The notes under the pieces are model-generated. The model had not been told where the DNA came from. It saw only the letters and a list, made by a program, of their open reading frames with translations, and did no database searches. 64,000 bases of DNA from Conchocele bisecta (Eukaryota > Mollusca > Bivalvia > Lucinida > Thyasiridae): NCBI GenBank assembly GCA_029237695.1, contig CM055268.1:56939131-57003130 (forward strand), given 5' to 3'. Both the position numbers and the translations under genes were made by a program. Shown here one piece after another: positions 12,939-24,794 of this stretch. Numbering within the stretch: the first letter of the stretch is position 1; the number at the start of each line of letters is the position of its first letter.

Positions 12939-13392
12939 TGTCTATTTGAAAGACAATTACTTACTGCTTACGGATCACAGCTGAAAACCGTATTGTCTGT
13001 TTGCATGTAGCGTGCAAGTGACACGGTGCTAATTTCACAATCGGGTATTTGATACGCTTATAATCGCGACCTGGGAGAGAAATTGGCTACGGTAATTGAC
13101 AGGGTTTACCGTTGTAAGGAATGCGATATGTTCAAGACTGAAGAAGGAAATTATACAATAACGGTACCTTCTAGTGGTTGTAACCAATATAGCTTAAATA
13201 CTGTAGGTATAAACTATTATACTAACTTATACAGTGTGAAATAATGGTCGACTGTGGTTGTCAGTATAATGATTACTAAACTGCCTCAATATCAATTGTG
13301 AACGCAGCAACGATGGTCCCGTCATAACTTGGGAATTTATTTGATATGGAACGAAGGTTTCGTAATGAGTGTTTTATTCCCAGATGGCTTAA

Positions 13393-13641
13393 TCATACAC
13401 TTGACCAAAATATGATGTTTCTCCATTTTTCCGCTACCCTCCGGAGATATAGATCTACATCTTTATAGATTTGCATACCCAGGTCGAAGATACACCACTT
13501 CGCGACAGCCCATGTTGACGACTCCATCCAGGTCTTTTCTACATAGTCGATGAGTGGGGCGATCTGCTCCGAGCTGTTGAGGTCGCGTAGGGCGCCGAAG
13601 GTTGGTTTAAACGCTTTAGCCGCAATACTATCCCACCAATC
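13393..13641 (-). pseudogene. Decayed transposase-like coding remnant (MULE-like by pattern)
   Basis: An 82-codon reading on the minus strand starts DWWDSIAAKAFKPTFGAL and continues LIDYVEKTWMESSTWAVAKW, ending in TGA. No initiator is seen. The pattern F-x-AL-x(12-20)-Y-x-E-x-TW resembles the region after the catalytic core in Mutator-like transposases; this is from family knowledge and weak. Base use is more GC-rich than the surroundings, which favours former coding. Confidence 0.4.
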
Positions 13642-13916
13642 GAGAATTGGATTAATCCTGCTATGTAATCAATAAAAAATAACTGACCATCATGCTAGTG
13701 ACATCGCGTAGCGATTTTCACGAAAAATATGAAAATATTTTGTAACATATACGGATAAAATGCGGTAATATGACACAATTTTTGTGTTGTTTTATTAAAT
13801 ATTATTAATTATCATTATTATTCATTATACTACATACAAACTTTACTATCAAAAACTCTAACTTATAAATACATAAAATAAAAACTATACCTCATTTTTT
13901 TTTTTGGGGGGGGGGG

Positions 13917-14035
13917 GGGGCCCGTTTTGACCATATATGGGCCATGTTGACCATTTATTTTGGACCGGGGGCCGTTTTGACCAAATCCGGGCCGTTTTGA
14001 CCTGGGGCCGTTTTGACCAGGGGCTGTTTTGACTG
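13917..14035 (-). repeat. Subterminal array, inverted partner of 9054-9152
   Basis: Five units of GGGCCGTTTTGACC, the reverse complement of the left array, preceded by a 13-base G run. Confidence 0.8.
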
Positions 14036-14779
14036 TAATCCAGCGTGTATGTAAACTTACCGTGGAGATACGTGTATACGGAAGGTTTCTGATAGTCTGC
14101 TTCACAATGTGATTATAACACCTTTCTTGTGAGAAATTCGATAAAAGTCAAATTTCATACACAAAATAGCATATAATTCCTACTCCTAAATAAAGTCGTA
14201 AATGTCACAGAATGCAGGATTTAGCGTCTAAATTTCAAAATTTTCTTCGGGGAAGACCCCCAAACCCCCCGTCGAGAAGGGGGGGGGGCGAACCCCCCTA
14301 CCGGACGCACCCCGCTCATTACGCACCCAACTATTTTGAAGGCTGGCTACGGGCCTGGGTACTATATGGGATTTAGTACTAAACCCATTGACCCGGCCTT
14401 AAATGGCCTTAGCTGTTGATAGGCCATTAAACCCCAACAAATAAACAAGGTGCACACGCTATCACCACTGCTATTATTTGCCTGAAATATTGCAATTTTC
14501 ACCATCGTGCGCCAATAATTAAATTTATGCATTTATTTCAGCGTATAATACTCATTTGTGCATTTGCACTCATTTCGCCATTCAATAAATAGCAGGTAGC
14601 TGTCGAGCATGCATAGACCGTGAATAAAAAAAATCCTACTGTATCCCTACTTTTTGTTGGAAAAATCCCTAGTTTTCCATACTGTTATGCCCTACTTTTC
14701 CCCTACATTTTGTTGATTGGACAGTTGAAAGTCTGTCAAGTCCAAACTGTCAACGTAAGTCCAAATTCCCCATATCTCC

Positions 14780-15019
14780 TCATAGGTCAGTTGGATGGTC
14801 GCCAAGCGTTATCAGCAGCTTCCTTACATTGATCACTAACCACTCTGAGTCATTTGGTGGCATTGACCTACTTTCCATCATGTCCGTCAAAATCTCCTGA
14901 TAATTTAGTTCGCTAACGTTCATTGGTAGCTTCCTCTTACTGATAGCTAACCACCCTGGGTCATTCGAGCTCTTCAAATGAACGTTGCTATTTTCCCTAG
15001 GAATGGCTATAAATTGCAA
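14780..15019 (-). other. 79-codon open frame with a 37-residue repeat, probably repeat-derived
   Basis: The frame is intact here and at 27829-28068, differing at two residues. It holds two related segments (NDPGWLAISKRKLP and NDSEWLVINVRKLL) 37 residues apart. Both base differences between the copies change an amino acid, so there is no sign of protein conservation. No known domain is recognised. Confidence 0.25.
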
Positions 15020-15171
15020 ACCGCAGTACGTGGCTGGCCATTGTCCAAAATTGCTTACTGTCGAGTGCGGTTTTGTCCAGTGTGTTTTCTAATTAAGGTA
15101 TTAAGGTCACAAATAGATACACTTGGCTTCAATGATAATTGCTTCAATAGAGTGATGTGATATATGAATAT

Positions 15172-15306
15172 CAAAGGACTGAAAGTCCTGAAATCCTGCG
15201 CAGTTGCGACAAAAAGTATTCTCTCAAAAGAGTCGTCACAGACTGGAATGCACTCCCTAGTGATTGTGTAAATTCAACACGTGAAAATATTGTACAGACA
15301 TTTTAA
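15172..15306 (+). pseudogene. Non-LTR retrotransposon ORF2 C-terminal remnant
   Basis: The frame reads QRTESPEILRSCDKKYSL, then KRVVTDWNALPSDCVNST, and stops at TAA 15304-15306. The R-V-x-x-x-WN-x-LP-x-x-V-x-x pattern is the usual C-terminal tail of jockey/CR1/I-type LINE reverse-transcriptase proteins. Only about 45 residues survive and no reverse transcriptase core is present. Confidence 0.55.
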
Positions 15307-17266
15307 CCATGATTTAGTTGCGCTCTCCCCCCAGTTTCAAAGACAATTATCCAATTTGACGTCGCTAAAATAGGCCAGTACAAGACTAGCTTACAAGAAA
15401 CGGCCTTCAACCAAGGTTGAACCAAGGTAGGTAGAAAAAAAAAAAAAATGTACTTGCCCAGGTCAAAAAGTTACTCGCCCAGTTTTTTTAAAAAATAAAT
15501 TGCTATTTCCAGTTTTTGTAATGTTGCATCTTATTTATGAAAAAAAAAGCTTTTACATATGATCATTACCAAAACGTATGAGACATATTCACTATTATTG
15601 TTATTTATATTTTAAGTATTAAATGAACATAAACAAACAAATAGCAGCGAATTTGCTCAGAGGCTTGCACACTTCTTATTTTCTATAAGCGTTGAGTGAC
15701 ATAGATTTAGTTTAATTTATAGTGGCTATGTTTGCATGCGCTGCGTGCTGCCTTAATTACTAAATTCAATGGTTTCGGACCCGGCGCCGACCGTTTCGTC
15801 CCAAGCCGTTATGTTCGGCGTCTGAAATACGCGTTAACCCAACTGTATACGAGACGATATATGTGGCCGCGTATACACTAGTCTATACTCGCAGTCCTAT
15901 TATTTGTTAGCCCGGCCGCGTAATGCCGACAAATAATCCGTGAATCCGCTAGAGATTCTACCCGTAACCGTGTACATAGACACTGCTTGAATCTTACTTC
16001 CCGCAAATTGAAATAAACTGTAAACAACAAATGGTCGCTGAATTAATACCATTTGTTGGCCGTTATCGATGGAATTAATTGGCAATTTCTTCCAAAAAAA
16101 AAATCCTGACCTAATCTTTCACTCGCCAAACTGGGCGAGTGCCTGTAGAAAGTACTCGACCGCCACAAAAAGCACTCGCCATGGCGATCTGGGCGAGTGA
16201 AATTTCAACCCCTGATTATTGTATCGATTCAGGTGCGCGAAATGACCTTGTCAATTTGCATAAACTGAAGCCATCACAGGCGCTCGGATTGTTCAAAAAA
16301 AATAATAGAGAGTCGCATTTCATCACACTATCGGATTATTTAATGATTAGGATGCATGTTTTGTTGAACGGGTATATAATAAATAGGTTTTTGGATTTGT
16401 ACGGAAATATATTTCGGCGTACTCGTTCGTTCGGCGGAACCTAAAATTATTCAAACTCTAAGACAATGTTTCCTTTGTGAAGTGTATCGTACTGCATTTT
16501 CTGTGTAACGTCATTATAGATTAGTTGATGTTTTAAGTAAAATGGACACTGATTAATAATATCGATGGCTCAAGATTATTATTTAAAACATGCGGTATGT
16601 AACTGTCAAAAAACAATGTTTCTGTTTTAAATCATCATCATTTCGCTGTCCAATGTTGGATTTTATCGAGCCATTGACCTATGACTATGTAAACGATTCT
16701 GTAATTTGTCGGCATAAAATGGCGGAAACTACTTTTCATGAGACACGAGGTTAATTGTATCAGTGCGCATGAAAAATAATATACTCAAATTAATACATGT
16801 CAGTTTATATTATATTAAATCAGATAAACATTTTGTAATATAAATGTCGTACAGAAGAATTAACAACACATGTATTACACTACACAATATAATGTTAGCT
16901 CACTATCAGAACTATTTTTCATGGCGCGTTATAAACTACGTATAAATTATATGTGGAGCGGTCGATCATTGCGCTAAAAATATAACCTTCCTAACAAAAT
17001 ATTTATTATGAAACACGACAGTTAATATTTTATAAAATCACAAACTGTTTTTAAAAATATAACTGTAGCTGAAAAAAAATGTAGCTGGCCAAAAATGTGA
17101 GTCACACGTTCATAATGCACCGCTCGCTTTGGAACTCTCTCACGTGGCGTAGCTAGAATCATGAAGCATGAAGTACGTTCGTTGGTCGACAATTACTCAT
17201 TTGCATAAATCATGTGAGGTCTCAAAAACCGTATAAGGACTATATCCAAGCAAATATGCTTGGATA
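15172..17266. mobile_element. ~2.1-kb block absent from copy 2
   Basis: The second copy passes from ATATATGAATA to TAACATATG at 28221-28240 without it. The left end encodes a LINE C-terminal remnant. The middle (15430-16216) has inverted CTCGCCCAG words near both ends, as in a hAT-like element, and the right end carries CCAAGCAAATATGCTTGG. It may be a composite of several insertions or a deletion in copy 2. Confidence 0.7.
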
Positions 17267-17827
17267 ATAACATATGTGAATATTGTCTTGTTACTGTATA
17301 CTATATGGAACATTGATTTGCCATCTCCGCCATCTTTGTATGTACAAGCCATCGTACAGTTTCACCACTTCGTGCGTTTGACACATACAGCAAATTATTA
17401 ATAACATGACAGTAAACCAAATACAATTTGGTACAATACGTAACAGACAGATTTGACAAATGCAAGCTATAACTATTATGTCAGCAAAATATACAAAATG
17501 CGAGATATCTGAGCATTTCTCTCATCAATCTCAAAATAAATGTTGATGTGTAAACTTTCCAATCTGATGCACAGCCTATTGCTAGTGTACACGTTACCCA
17601 TGGTAAAGCCATATTTACTCGCATAGTAGGGAGTAAACAGCAGGGACAATACACTCAGGTAACTGTTTACATGTCACTGAATTTGATAGCTAATAACAGA
17701 GTACAGTAATGGGTATATATGATATGTGTTGTGTGGTTGGCCATTTAAAAGTGATACACTGTGCGATGTTCTGTGTATGAGGTTATCTATAATGGTAGTT
17801 CATGTTTTTAAAAACACAGGTATGAAA

Positions 17828-18147
17828 TAATATACAAGAACTGTGATACATGTACGTTATACGTTGTCTACATGTTGTATGTGCATATATGAAACATAGG
17901 AATTCATAGATACACATCAGCAACAGAAGGCGACATCTTGTCAGTAGGGACTTGGAACCGGAAACTGCTTCTCATCACGTGTTTACTCACATCTTCGTTG
18001 GCCGGACTTGATCGTATTTCACAACACACCTCCCCCATCGTATGACTAAAACGATGATACTGTTGTGTGGTTATCAGACTCCGGAAAGTGTCGGACCATC
18101 ACGCAACAAGGAGTTTGCTTCGAACAGGAATAGGTGACCGCATATAA
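17828..18147. other. 320-bp segment present only in copy 1
   Basis: Copy 2 joins GTATGAAA to ACGATGCC directly (29050-29066). The flanks share ATGAAA/TATAAA microhomology. No terminal repeat or coding sequence was identified. Confidence 0.7.
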
Positions 18148-18184
18148 ACGATGCCAGTTTATGTCAGAGTAACATCCAGTAATA

Positions 18185-21100
18185 GTACGCGTGCTAAGTG
18201 CAAACAATAGGTGTTTGACTTCACATCATGATGCACAGATCCCCTTTATTATGGAAGTTCTTTAGGACCATGGAAACTTTTTTATCCAAAGTCACACGCT
18301 CATCTCATATTCAAGATGGCTGCCGGCGGCCATATTGATATTATGGCCGACGATATATAAGTTTGAGTTAAATTTCAATTAAACTTATGATTCACATTTC
18401 TAGTGTTGTATGCTAGCTTCTAACAATCGTGGAGGAATGAATATCAAATATAGTAGTTGTATCTCAATTCCAAGATGACCGCCGGCGGCCATATCGGAAA
18501 CAAAAATTGCCCATAGTATACACGTTCAGCTAAATTTAAATGAAAGTAATGATTTACATTTCTTATATACAAGGTGCTAAGGGTCATGGAGGAATGAATA
18601 TCTAATATAGAAGTTGTATGTCAAATTCAAGATGGCCGCCGGTGGCCATATTGGTAAAATATTGATGGCAGCTAAATGTGTATATTGGAAAAAGTGACCG
18701 ACAATATATAAGTGTAGCTAAATAGCAATACAAGTAATGATTTAAATTTCTTCTGTTATATTCAAGTTTCTAAGGGCCATGAAGGAATGAATATCTAATA
18801 CAGAAGCTCTATCTAAAATTCAAGATGGCCGCCGGTTTCCATATTGGTAAAAATTGCTGACACTATATGTATTTAATGAATTAATGTTGTAATGTGACTT
18901 TTCTCTTTGATATAGAACTACATATGTGTCATAGAACACTGAATAACATAATAAGTAAGGTGTATCTCGAATCCAAGATGGTCGCCATCAGCCAATATTC
19001 AATTAAATCCGAGTTCGCTAACTGTTTGTCGTAGATGCTATTATAAACATATATTCCATCTGTAGATAGTTTTCACTTGAAATAAATGAACTGAGGTATA
19101 TAATAACATGTAAACAAAACTGAATCTCAAATCAAAGATGGCTGCCATCAATCATTCGGAAACAGATTAGACATGTATATGTAGAAACGCATATAAGATA
19201 AAATATTAAATATTTACAGTTTGTAAATGTACCGTTTGGATCCGGTTAATTCCACAAATTCTCTTTTTCAGGCAGTTTTCACTGTTATAATGTGTTTAAG
19301 TACCATTCGAAAGTAGCACACAAAATTGTCAACTTAGAAAAAGGTATGAAAACAAAATTAGATGACCTGATGAAAACTATTGCAAGCTAGAAATATAGGC
19401 ACTTGTAATGCAAACGGCCCTTGAGGAAATGAAAATTGGCTACCGCCAGCACATACACATACAGCTTAAAGCATTTGTCACTGACACTGTGAATGCTAAC
19501 TTTAACAAAATTGTTACTGTCAGCAGTACAGATCAACAGACGACAAGAATGAATGACGAACAAAATGTACACTGCACCATTCAGCAATATATGTAATGTA
19601 TGCCGTATAATAATAAAATATGCATATACCAATCACATCTAATATTATAATGTATGCGAAGATGCAATGTATGCATTCCATGGCAATATAAATCATCACA
19701 TACTAATCATTTATAAGTGTAGTGGTGTAGTACTTAGAATGCATATTATCTTATGCATGACATTTTGTCATAATGCAAGCATAGCTATATTCGTCAATTT
19801 ACATTGTCATTGCATATTATTGGCGTCATTGTATCAAAGTTTAAACTCAGTCCACGATATGTAGCAATGTTTCTATTAGCTGGTTATAGCCACCATTATA
19901 CATAGTAGCGGATGAATCATATCTCCCTGTAGCTATACTAATTATAAGAGAACGTAAAGTTGACCATTACTAGTATATCATGATGTATGCCAACCGTTAT
20001 GTATTTGTGCACTGAATATCGTCTCGTATTAGTTTTATTATATCATGTAGTGTGTGCAATATATACATTTACATGCTTTATTCTTGTTTCCATAATACAA
20101 TACCATAATATAAGTCGCTCAAACACCATATTGTATAAATCCCGTTATTTAGTAAGCCTAACAAAACTGTGCACTACATGTTTGTACTGTTCTGCTTGCT
20201 CATAAAATAAAACACGTGTTGCAATAAAATATATATTCAGATACACAAGAGTGATTTTGCCATGTGCTGCACTATATAATGCGGAGCATATGCATACAAT
20301 ATGCACTTAACGACATACGAAGCTCCTGCTCGCACGTCCTGTCCATAGTTCTCCATCCATACGACTATTTTATTTATCTCTGCATATGATCTCAACCCAA
20401 CTTTCACACGTACCCCCATAAATTACAACCTAGTATTCGAATATGCTCAACTCTTTTTCATCTGTAATTCACATAGTATCCCTTTACACAAGTATATTAA
20501 TTCCGTTAGCCTGGTCACTTGAATGCAATCAATAATTAATCCACGACCTTCACACAACCAACAAAACACTGTGTCTGTATATCATGTATGCAATACATAA
20601 AATTATAATGTTCATTCTAAAATACCATTTTTATAATGATTGATGCACACCGTTCATCTGCTCAGTTATTTTAATGTCACTCATTTGAAAAAATGCATCA
20701 TGTATCTGAAATACAAAGCATTGTACGTATAAAGGAAATAGAATATGCACATGGAATATATTTTCCAGCAAATTATGCATAAAGGAATGTCATTTACTAA
20801 GTTTTGTTAATTCGGTGATTCTGTTCCATATCTGTTCTCAATTTTCATTTTACATTCCGCTCTTTGTCTTATAGTATGTAGTTAAAATTATTTTCAGCAT
20901 AAATTCCGGGATATCATTTTTAATGCATTTCAGTTGTTAAAATGAGTCAAGAAATTAGTTTATGGCATTCAACATAGCTAGAAAACATGCATTATAATAG
21001 TGCAAACGACACACATTTTGCGAGCTATGAATTGGCCATTTCATGTTTAGTTCAAAATGAGGGACAACAGCCATCTTGGTTTTGTATTAAAATTCCATAT

Positions 21101-21769
21101 TTTGACATTTATTCTATGATCCTTGAAAAAAATTTGAATTAAAACTTTTAAATGAAATTTTGTAAACTTATATATTATCCGCCACATTTTCTAATATATC
21201 TTACATTTGAGATACAACTTCTGTATTTTGCTATTCATTCCTCCATGACCTATAGAAATGTGCATAAAATAGATAGAACAAACTCATAGAAAACATGTAG
21301 CTTCCATTGAAATTTACCTAAACTTAAACATCGTCGGCCATGTTTTTCAATATAGCCGATGGCGGCCATCTTGAATATGAGATACAACTTCCATTACCAT
21401 TAGAGACTTGCATACAACACAAAAGCGATTAATCAATCTTGAATTGAAATTTAGCTAAACGACTATTTACTTTCGGCCACTTTTTCCAATATGGTCGTCG
21501 GCGGCCATCTTGGGTTTGAGATACGACTTCTATATTTGATAATAATTCCGTCATGACTCTTAGAAGCTTGCATACAACAGATTAATTTGAATCTAAACTT
21601 TAAATGGAATTTAGCAAAACTTACATATGACGGGCTATTTTTTTCCAACATTGCCGCCGGCGGCCATCTTGTCTTTGGATAAAAAGTTTGTAGGGTCCTT
21701 AGGTACTTCCATACCAAAGGGGACCTTTGCATCATGACTTGAAGTCAATAGTCACTTGACAAGCCTACT
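18185..21769. mobile_element. Y element, copy 1 (long inverted arms of CAAGATGGC modules)
   Basis: The left end (GCTAAGTGCAAACAATAG, CATCATGATGCACAGATCCC) recurs inverted at the right end near 21660-21769. Forward modules with CAAGATGG(C/T)(C/T)GCC lie near 18312, 18471, 18628, 18821, 18973 and 19134; reverse modules with GGCGGCCATCTTG lie near 21070, 21361, 21500 and 21658. The ~1.9-kb interior (19150-21050) holds short open frames without a recognisable protein. Confidence 0.75.
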
Positions 21770-21837
21770 GTAACTAGATCTCACCATGTGCATAGTGGAT
21801 GTTTAACATACATAACGTAAGGTATCGGTATAGGTTT

Positions 21838-22175
21838 ATGACCATCTGGGGATCCAGTAGGCCAATAGCCGTTGGTAGAAGCTGATGACCATCTGGAGAT
21901 CCAGTAGGCCAATAGCCGTAGAGTAGTAGCTGATGACTATCTGGGGATCCAGTAGGCCAATAGCCGGAGAGTAGTAGCTGATGACTATCTGGGGATCCAG
22001 TCGGCCAATAGCCGGAGAGTAGTAGTAGCATGATGACCACCTGGGGATCCAGTAGGCCAATAGCCGTAGAGTAGAAGCTGATGACCATCTGGGAATCCAG
22101 TAGGCCAATAGCCATGTGTAGTAGCTGATGACGATCTGGGGATCCAGTAGACCAATAGACTTAGAGGCTGATGGG
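21838..22175 (+). repeat. ~49-bp tandem array, seven units
   Basis: Units of GATGAC(T/C)ATCTGGGGATCC, AGTAGGCCAATAGCCG and a short AGAGTAGTAGCT linker. The paralogous array at 32678-32955 has six. Confidence 0.9.
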
Positions 22176-22261
22176 ATTTGTGGATAAGCAAACAGCTTAT
22201 CTGCTAGCGTATTCCTAAAGCCTGATACGGACCAAAACAATAAGTTATAAGCATTACGTGT

Positions 22262-22560
22262 GTTTCATTGAATAGCGAACTATACAGGCCCTGATCAGAC
22301 TGTACGGTCAGCTGTGAGAGGAGAAGTAGGGCTTATGGGGTTTACAACCAGTGTAGAGCCAGATCGGACTGTGCATCCACACAGTCTGATCAGGAACTGC
22401 ACTCTTCGCTATTCCATCAATGAAACACACGCCATGTTTCTAACAAGGAATATTTATCGTTATCAGGCTACAGGTGTGTGTGATTTGATCAGGAGCTACA
22501 CTGGTCACAAATCCCAAAAGCCATATTTCTCCAGTCACAGCCACATACATGTAAACTGTT
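22262..22560 (+). mobile_element. D MITE
   Basis: Internal dyads of TCTGATCAGGA / CCTGATCAGACTG and ends with GACTGGAG-type words. It shares CACAAATCCCA(A/T)AAGCC and CAATGAAACAC(A/C)(C/T)G with the other D copies. Confidence 0.7.
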
Positions 22561-22627
22561 CATATTCGTTGTATTGCTGTTTCTTGATTGTTCTTGTGTA
22601 AATGACATGCATCAACATTTTTTCACT

Positions 22628-22837
22628 TTAACCCTTAGACCGCTACACACAACAATTGTCGTCTGCTGTTGCTTTTATATCTTGCCTTATTTCTCAATAC
22701 AAAACAGGGTTTGACAGCACTTCAGAATGTTGTAAATTATTCTAAAGTGCTGTCAAAGAATGTTTTGATGATAAAAATGGAAAATATAAAATAAACAGCG
22801 GACGACAAACACAATAAGATAGCGGTGTAAGGGTTAA
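22628..22837. mobile_element. T1 MITE with TTAA ends
   Basis: TTAACCCTTAGACCGCTAC at the left and GATAGCGGTGTAAGGGTTAA at the right. Internal inverted words GTCGTCTGCTGTT / AACAGCGGACGAC and GCACTTCAGAATG / ATTCTAAAGTGC form a near-complete hairpin. Confidence 0.85.
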
Positions 22838-23032
22838 ACGGGACAACTTAGGGACCCCATTGTGTTTAATTTAGATGGGGCTCATTGCAATTAATTTCAT
22901 TGCTGTGTCTGTTCATGATTGAAAATGACAAAACGTATTCAACGAGTGATTAATTACAGGGGAACATTTCTAAACAGGACACCCTGGGGACCTCCCAGGG
23001 TGTCCGGTTTAGAGGTTCCACTGTATGTGACA
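22838..23032. mobile_element. pogo/Tigger-like MITE, truncated at left
   Basis: The right end GGTTTAGAGGTTCCACTGTA and the palindrome GGACACCCTGGGGACCTCCC fit the CAGTGGAACCTCT ends of Tc1/mariner-superfamily pogo-like elements. The left end abuts the T1 TTAA. Confidence 0.55.
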
Positions 23033-23201
23033 AATATTATTGTTGCATTGAAAACTCCACTGTGATTTAGCATTGGTTGGTAGAAACACAGTATCGGCCT
23101 GGATAAATGATGTTGCATTTGTGGCCGGTTAAGTACTGCAACTATGACCGGATATCTAGGGCTTATGCAATATGTGGCCAGTCAAAATGACACCCATACA
23201 T

Positions 23202-23625
23202 TTAAAGGTACATGCCCACTCAGTAGGCACAAACTGTTCTTTATATCAGAGTCATCACCTGAGACATTTTCTGGCAAAACAAACATTCATTCACCATTAC
23301 CCCACGTATTGATTGGCATTATTATACATTTTATATCAGATGTAAATGTCCACACTGATATCAGGGGCGATAACCGTGTTTCTTTACAATGTTAACGGCC
23401 ATTACTATTTATTGTCTGTATTTCTTTCTTGATGTGCAATGATCATACTTTATAATCTGTCGAATATTTATTTTGTTCAAGTGACACATTTAATTAGTAT
23501 AAATAATTAAAAAATATCATACCTCATTTGCATATGAAAATAGCATGTTACCATCGCGCATCACTATCAGTAAAATCAATATTACTAAATGATTATACAT
23601 GTATCTGTATAGCGGGCACTCGTAA
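23202..23625 (+). mobile_element. T3 MITE
   Basis: TTAAAGGTACATGCCCACTC at the left; body as in 10564-10997 reversed; right end degraded to GCGGGCACTCGTA. Confidence 0.75.
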
Positions 23626-23761
23626 CAGAAGTACGTGTCGCTTCGTGTCGGTATCCGCATAATTATGAGACACGCCATGTAATGTTGTACCTTTGTACAT
23701 GTAAATGCTTTGATTTAACAACGGCACTGGCTCCATGACCTTGCATGTCGGGACCGACTAG

Positions 23762-24085
23762 TTAAAGGTGCATGCCCACTCAGTAGGTTATAATATAGGG
23801 AGGCGGATCGGTTTGTATATATCTGTAGAAATGACATTTTCCGGCAAAATAAACATTTGTTCACCATTACCCCATGTATTGATTGGCATTATTATACATT
23901 TTATATCAGACGTAAATGTCCACACTGACATCAGGGGTGATAACCGTGTTTCCTTAAAATGTTAACGGACATTACTATTTATTATCTTTATTTATTGTTT
24001 AGTGTGCAATGATCAAACTTTATAATCTGTCAAAAATATTATTTTTTCAGGTAACGTATTTCATTAGTATAAATAATTAAAACAA
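23762..24085 (+). mobile_element. T3 MITE, second tandem copy
   Basis: TTAAAGGTGCATGCCCACTC at the left; shares CATTTTCCGGCAAAATAAAC, ATCAGGGGTGATAACCG and TATAAATAATTAAAA with the previous copy; the right end is truncated. Confidence 0.7.
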
Positions 24086-24179
24086 ATAGCAATATATGTA
24101 TTTGTATGCATCACCTGTGACATTTTACTTGTGAAATTATCATGTACAGTATTACGGAGCCCCGCAGGGGACATGGATT

Positions 24180-24625
24180 ATTTTTATTACCGTAATTCGT
24201 TTCCACGTAATAACAATTTGTTCCCTCAAGTTAGCAATGCGTTCCCTCGAATTAACAATTCGTTCCCACGATATTATAATTTGTTCCCTCGAATTAACAA
24301 TTCGTTCCCACAAAATAACAATTTGTTCCCTCAATTTAACAATTTGTTCCCTTGAATTGACAATTCGGTCCCACGATATAACAAGTTGTTCCCTCGAATT
24401 AACAATTCGTAACCACAAAATGACAATTCGTTCCCTCAATTTAAATCGAATTAACAATTCATTCCCACGAATTAACAATTTGTTCCCACATGGGAACGAA
24501 TTGTTAAATTGAGCGAACAAATTGTCTTTTCGCGGGAACGAATTGTTACTTCGAGGAAACGAATTGTTAATTTGTGGGAACAAATTGTTAAATTGAGGGA
24601 ACAAATTGTTATTTCGAGGGAACGA
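24180..24625. repeat. Large palindromic array of AATTCGTTCCC units
   Basis: About thirteen ~23-bp units of TTAACAATT(C/T)GTTCCC on the plus strand, switching near 24488 (TTCCCACATGGGAA) to about six units of GGGAACGAATTGTTAA. Unit variants alternate between CGAATT, CACGA and CAATTT linkers. The transcript would fold into a long hairpin. Confidence 0.9.
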
Positions 24626-24794
24626 ATTAATAAAAAAAAAAAATTATACCCCTGCAGGACTCTGTACACTATTACTTTACTTTGTCGTTTACAAATGTTT
24701 GTGATCTCGAGAATGATAGCATATCTTTTTTTGTTGTATATTTTGAATATCTCTTTCACCCCTAAATATCTGACATTGATAGTTCCATGCTCAT

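Larger units (their letters stand above)
8322..14357. mobile_element. 6.0-kb DNA-transposon-like insertion absent from copy 2
   Basis: The second copy reads straight through at 27407-27411 (GGTAC). Here GGTAC occurs on both sides (8317-8321 and 14358-14362), a 5-bp target-site duplication. Ends are imperfect inverted repeats: CATGCCCGTATCCAG at the left, CAGGCCCGTAGCCAG reading in from the right. GGGTGCGT words follow both ends. Inside are inverted subterminal arrays (9054-9152, 13917-14035), a T3 MITE, simple repeats and one decayed coding remnant (13393-13641). The superfamily is not settled. Confidence 0.8.

Noticed and set aside
14780..15019. 79-codon frame conserved in both copies as a gene
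   Set aside because: The two copies are probably alleles, the only two differences both change residues, and the frame has no recognisable domain or splice sites.
19387..19632. Coding frames in the centre of the Y element
   Set aside because: Short frames on both strands, not kept at equal length in the second copy (30298-30606 versus 19387-19632), and without a recognisable protein.
21838..22175. Hammerhead ribozymes in the 49-bp array (CTGATGA in each unit)
   Set aside because: No GAAA core follows at the needed distance and no closing stem I could be drawn.
22314..22601. Open frames across D-family copies (also at 33090, 46462, 49760, 53201)
   Set aside because: Similar peptides such as HSINET and YTGHKS recur because the MITE recurs; frames differ between copies.
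24131..24759. Long open frames with NNSFPR / LREQIV repeats
   Set aside because: They arise from a 23-bp tandem array read in several frames and on both strands; no gene context.
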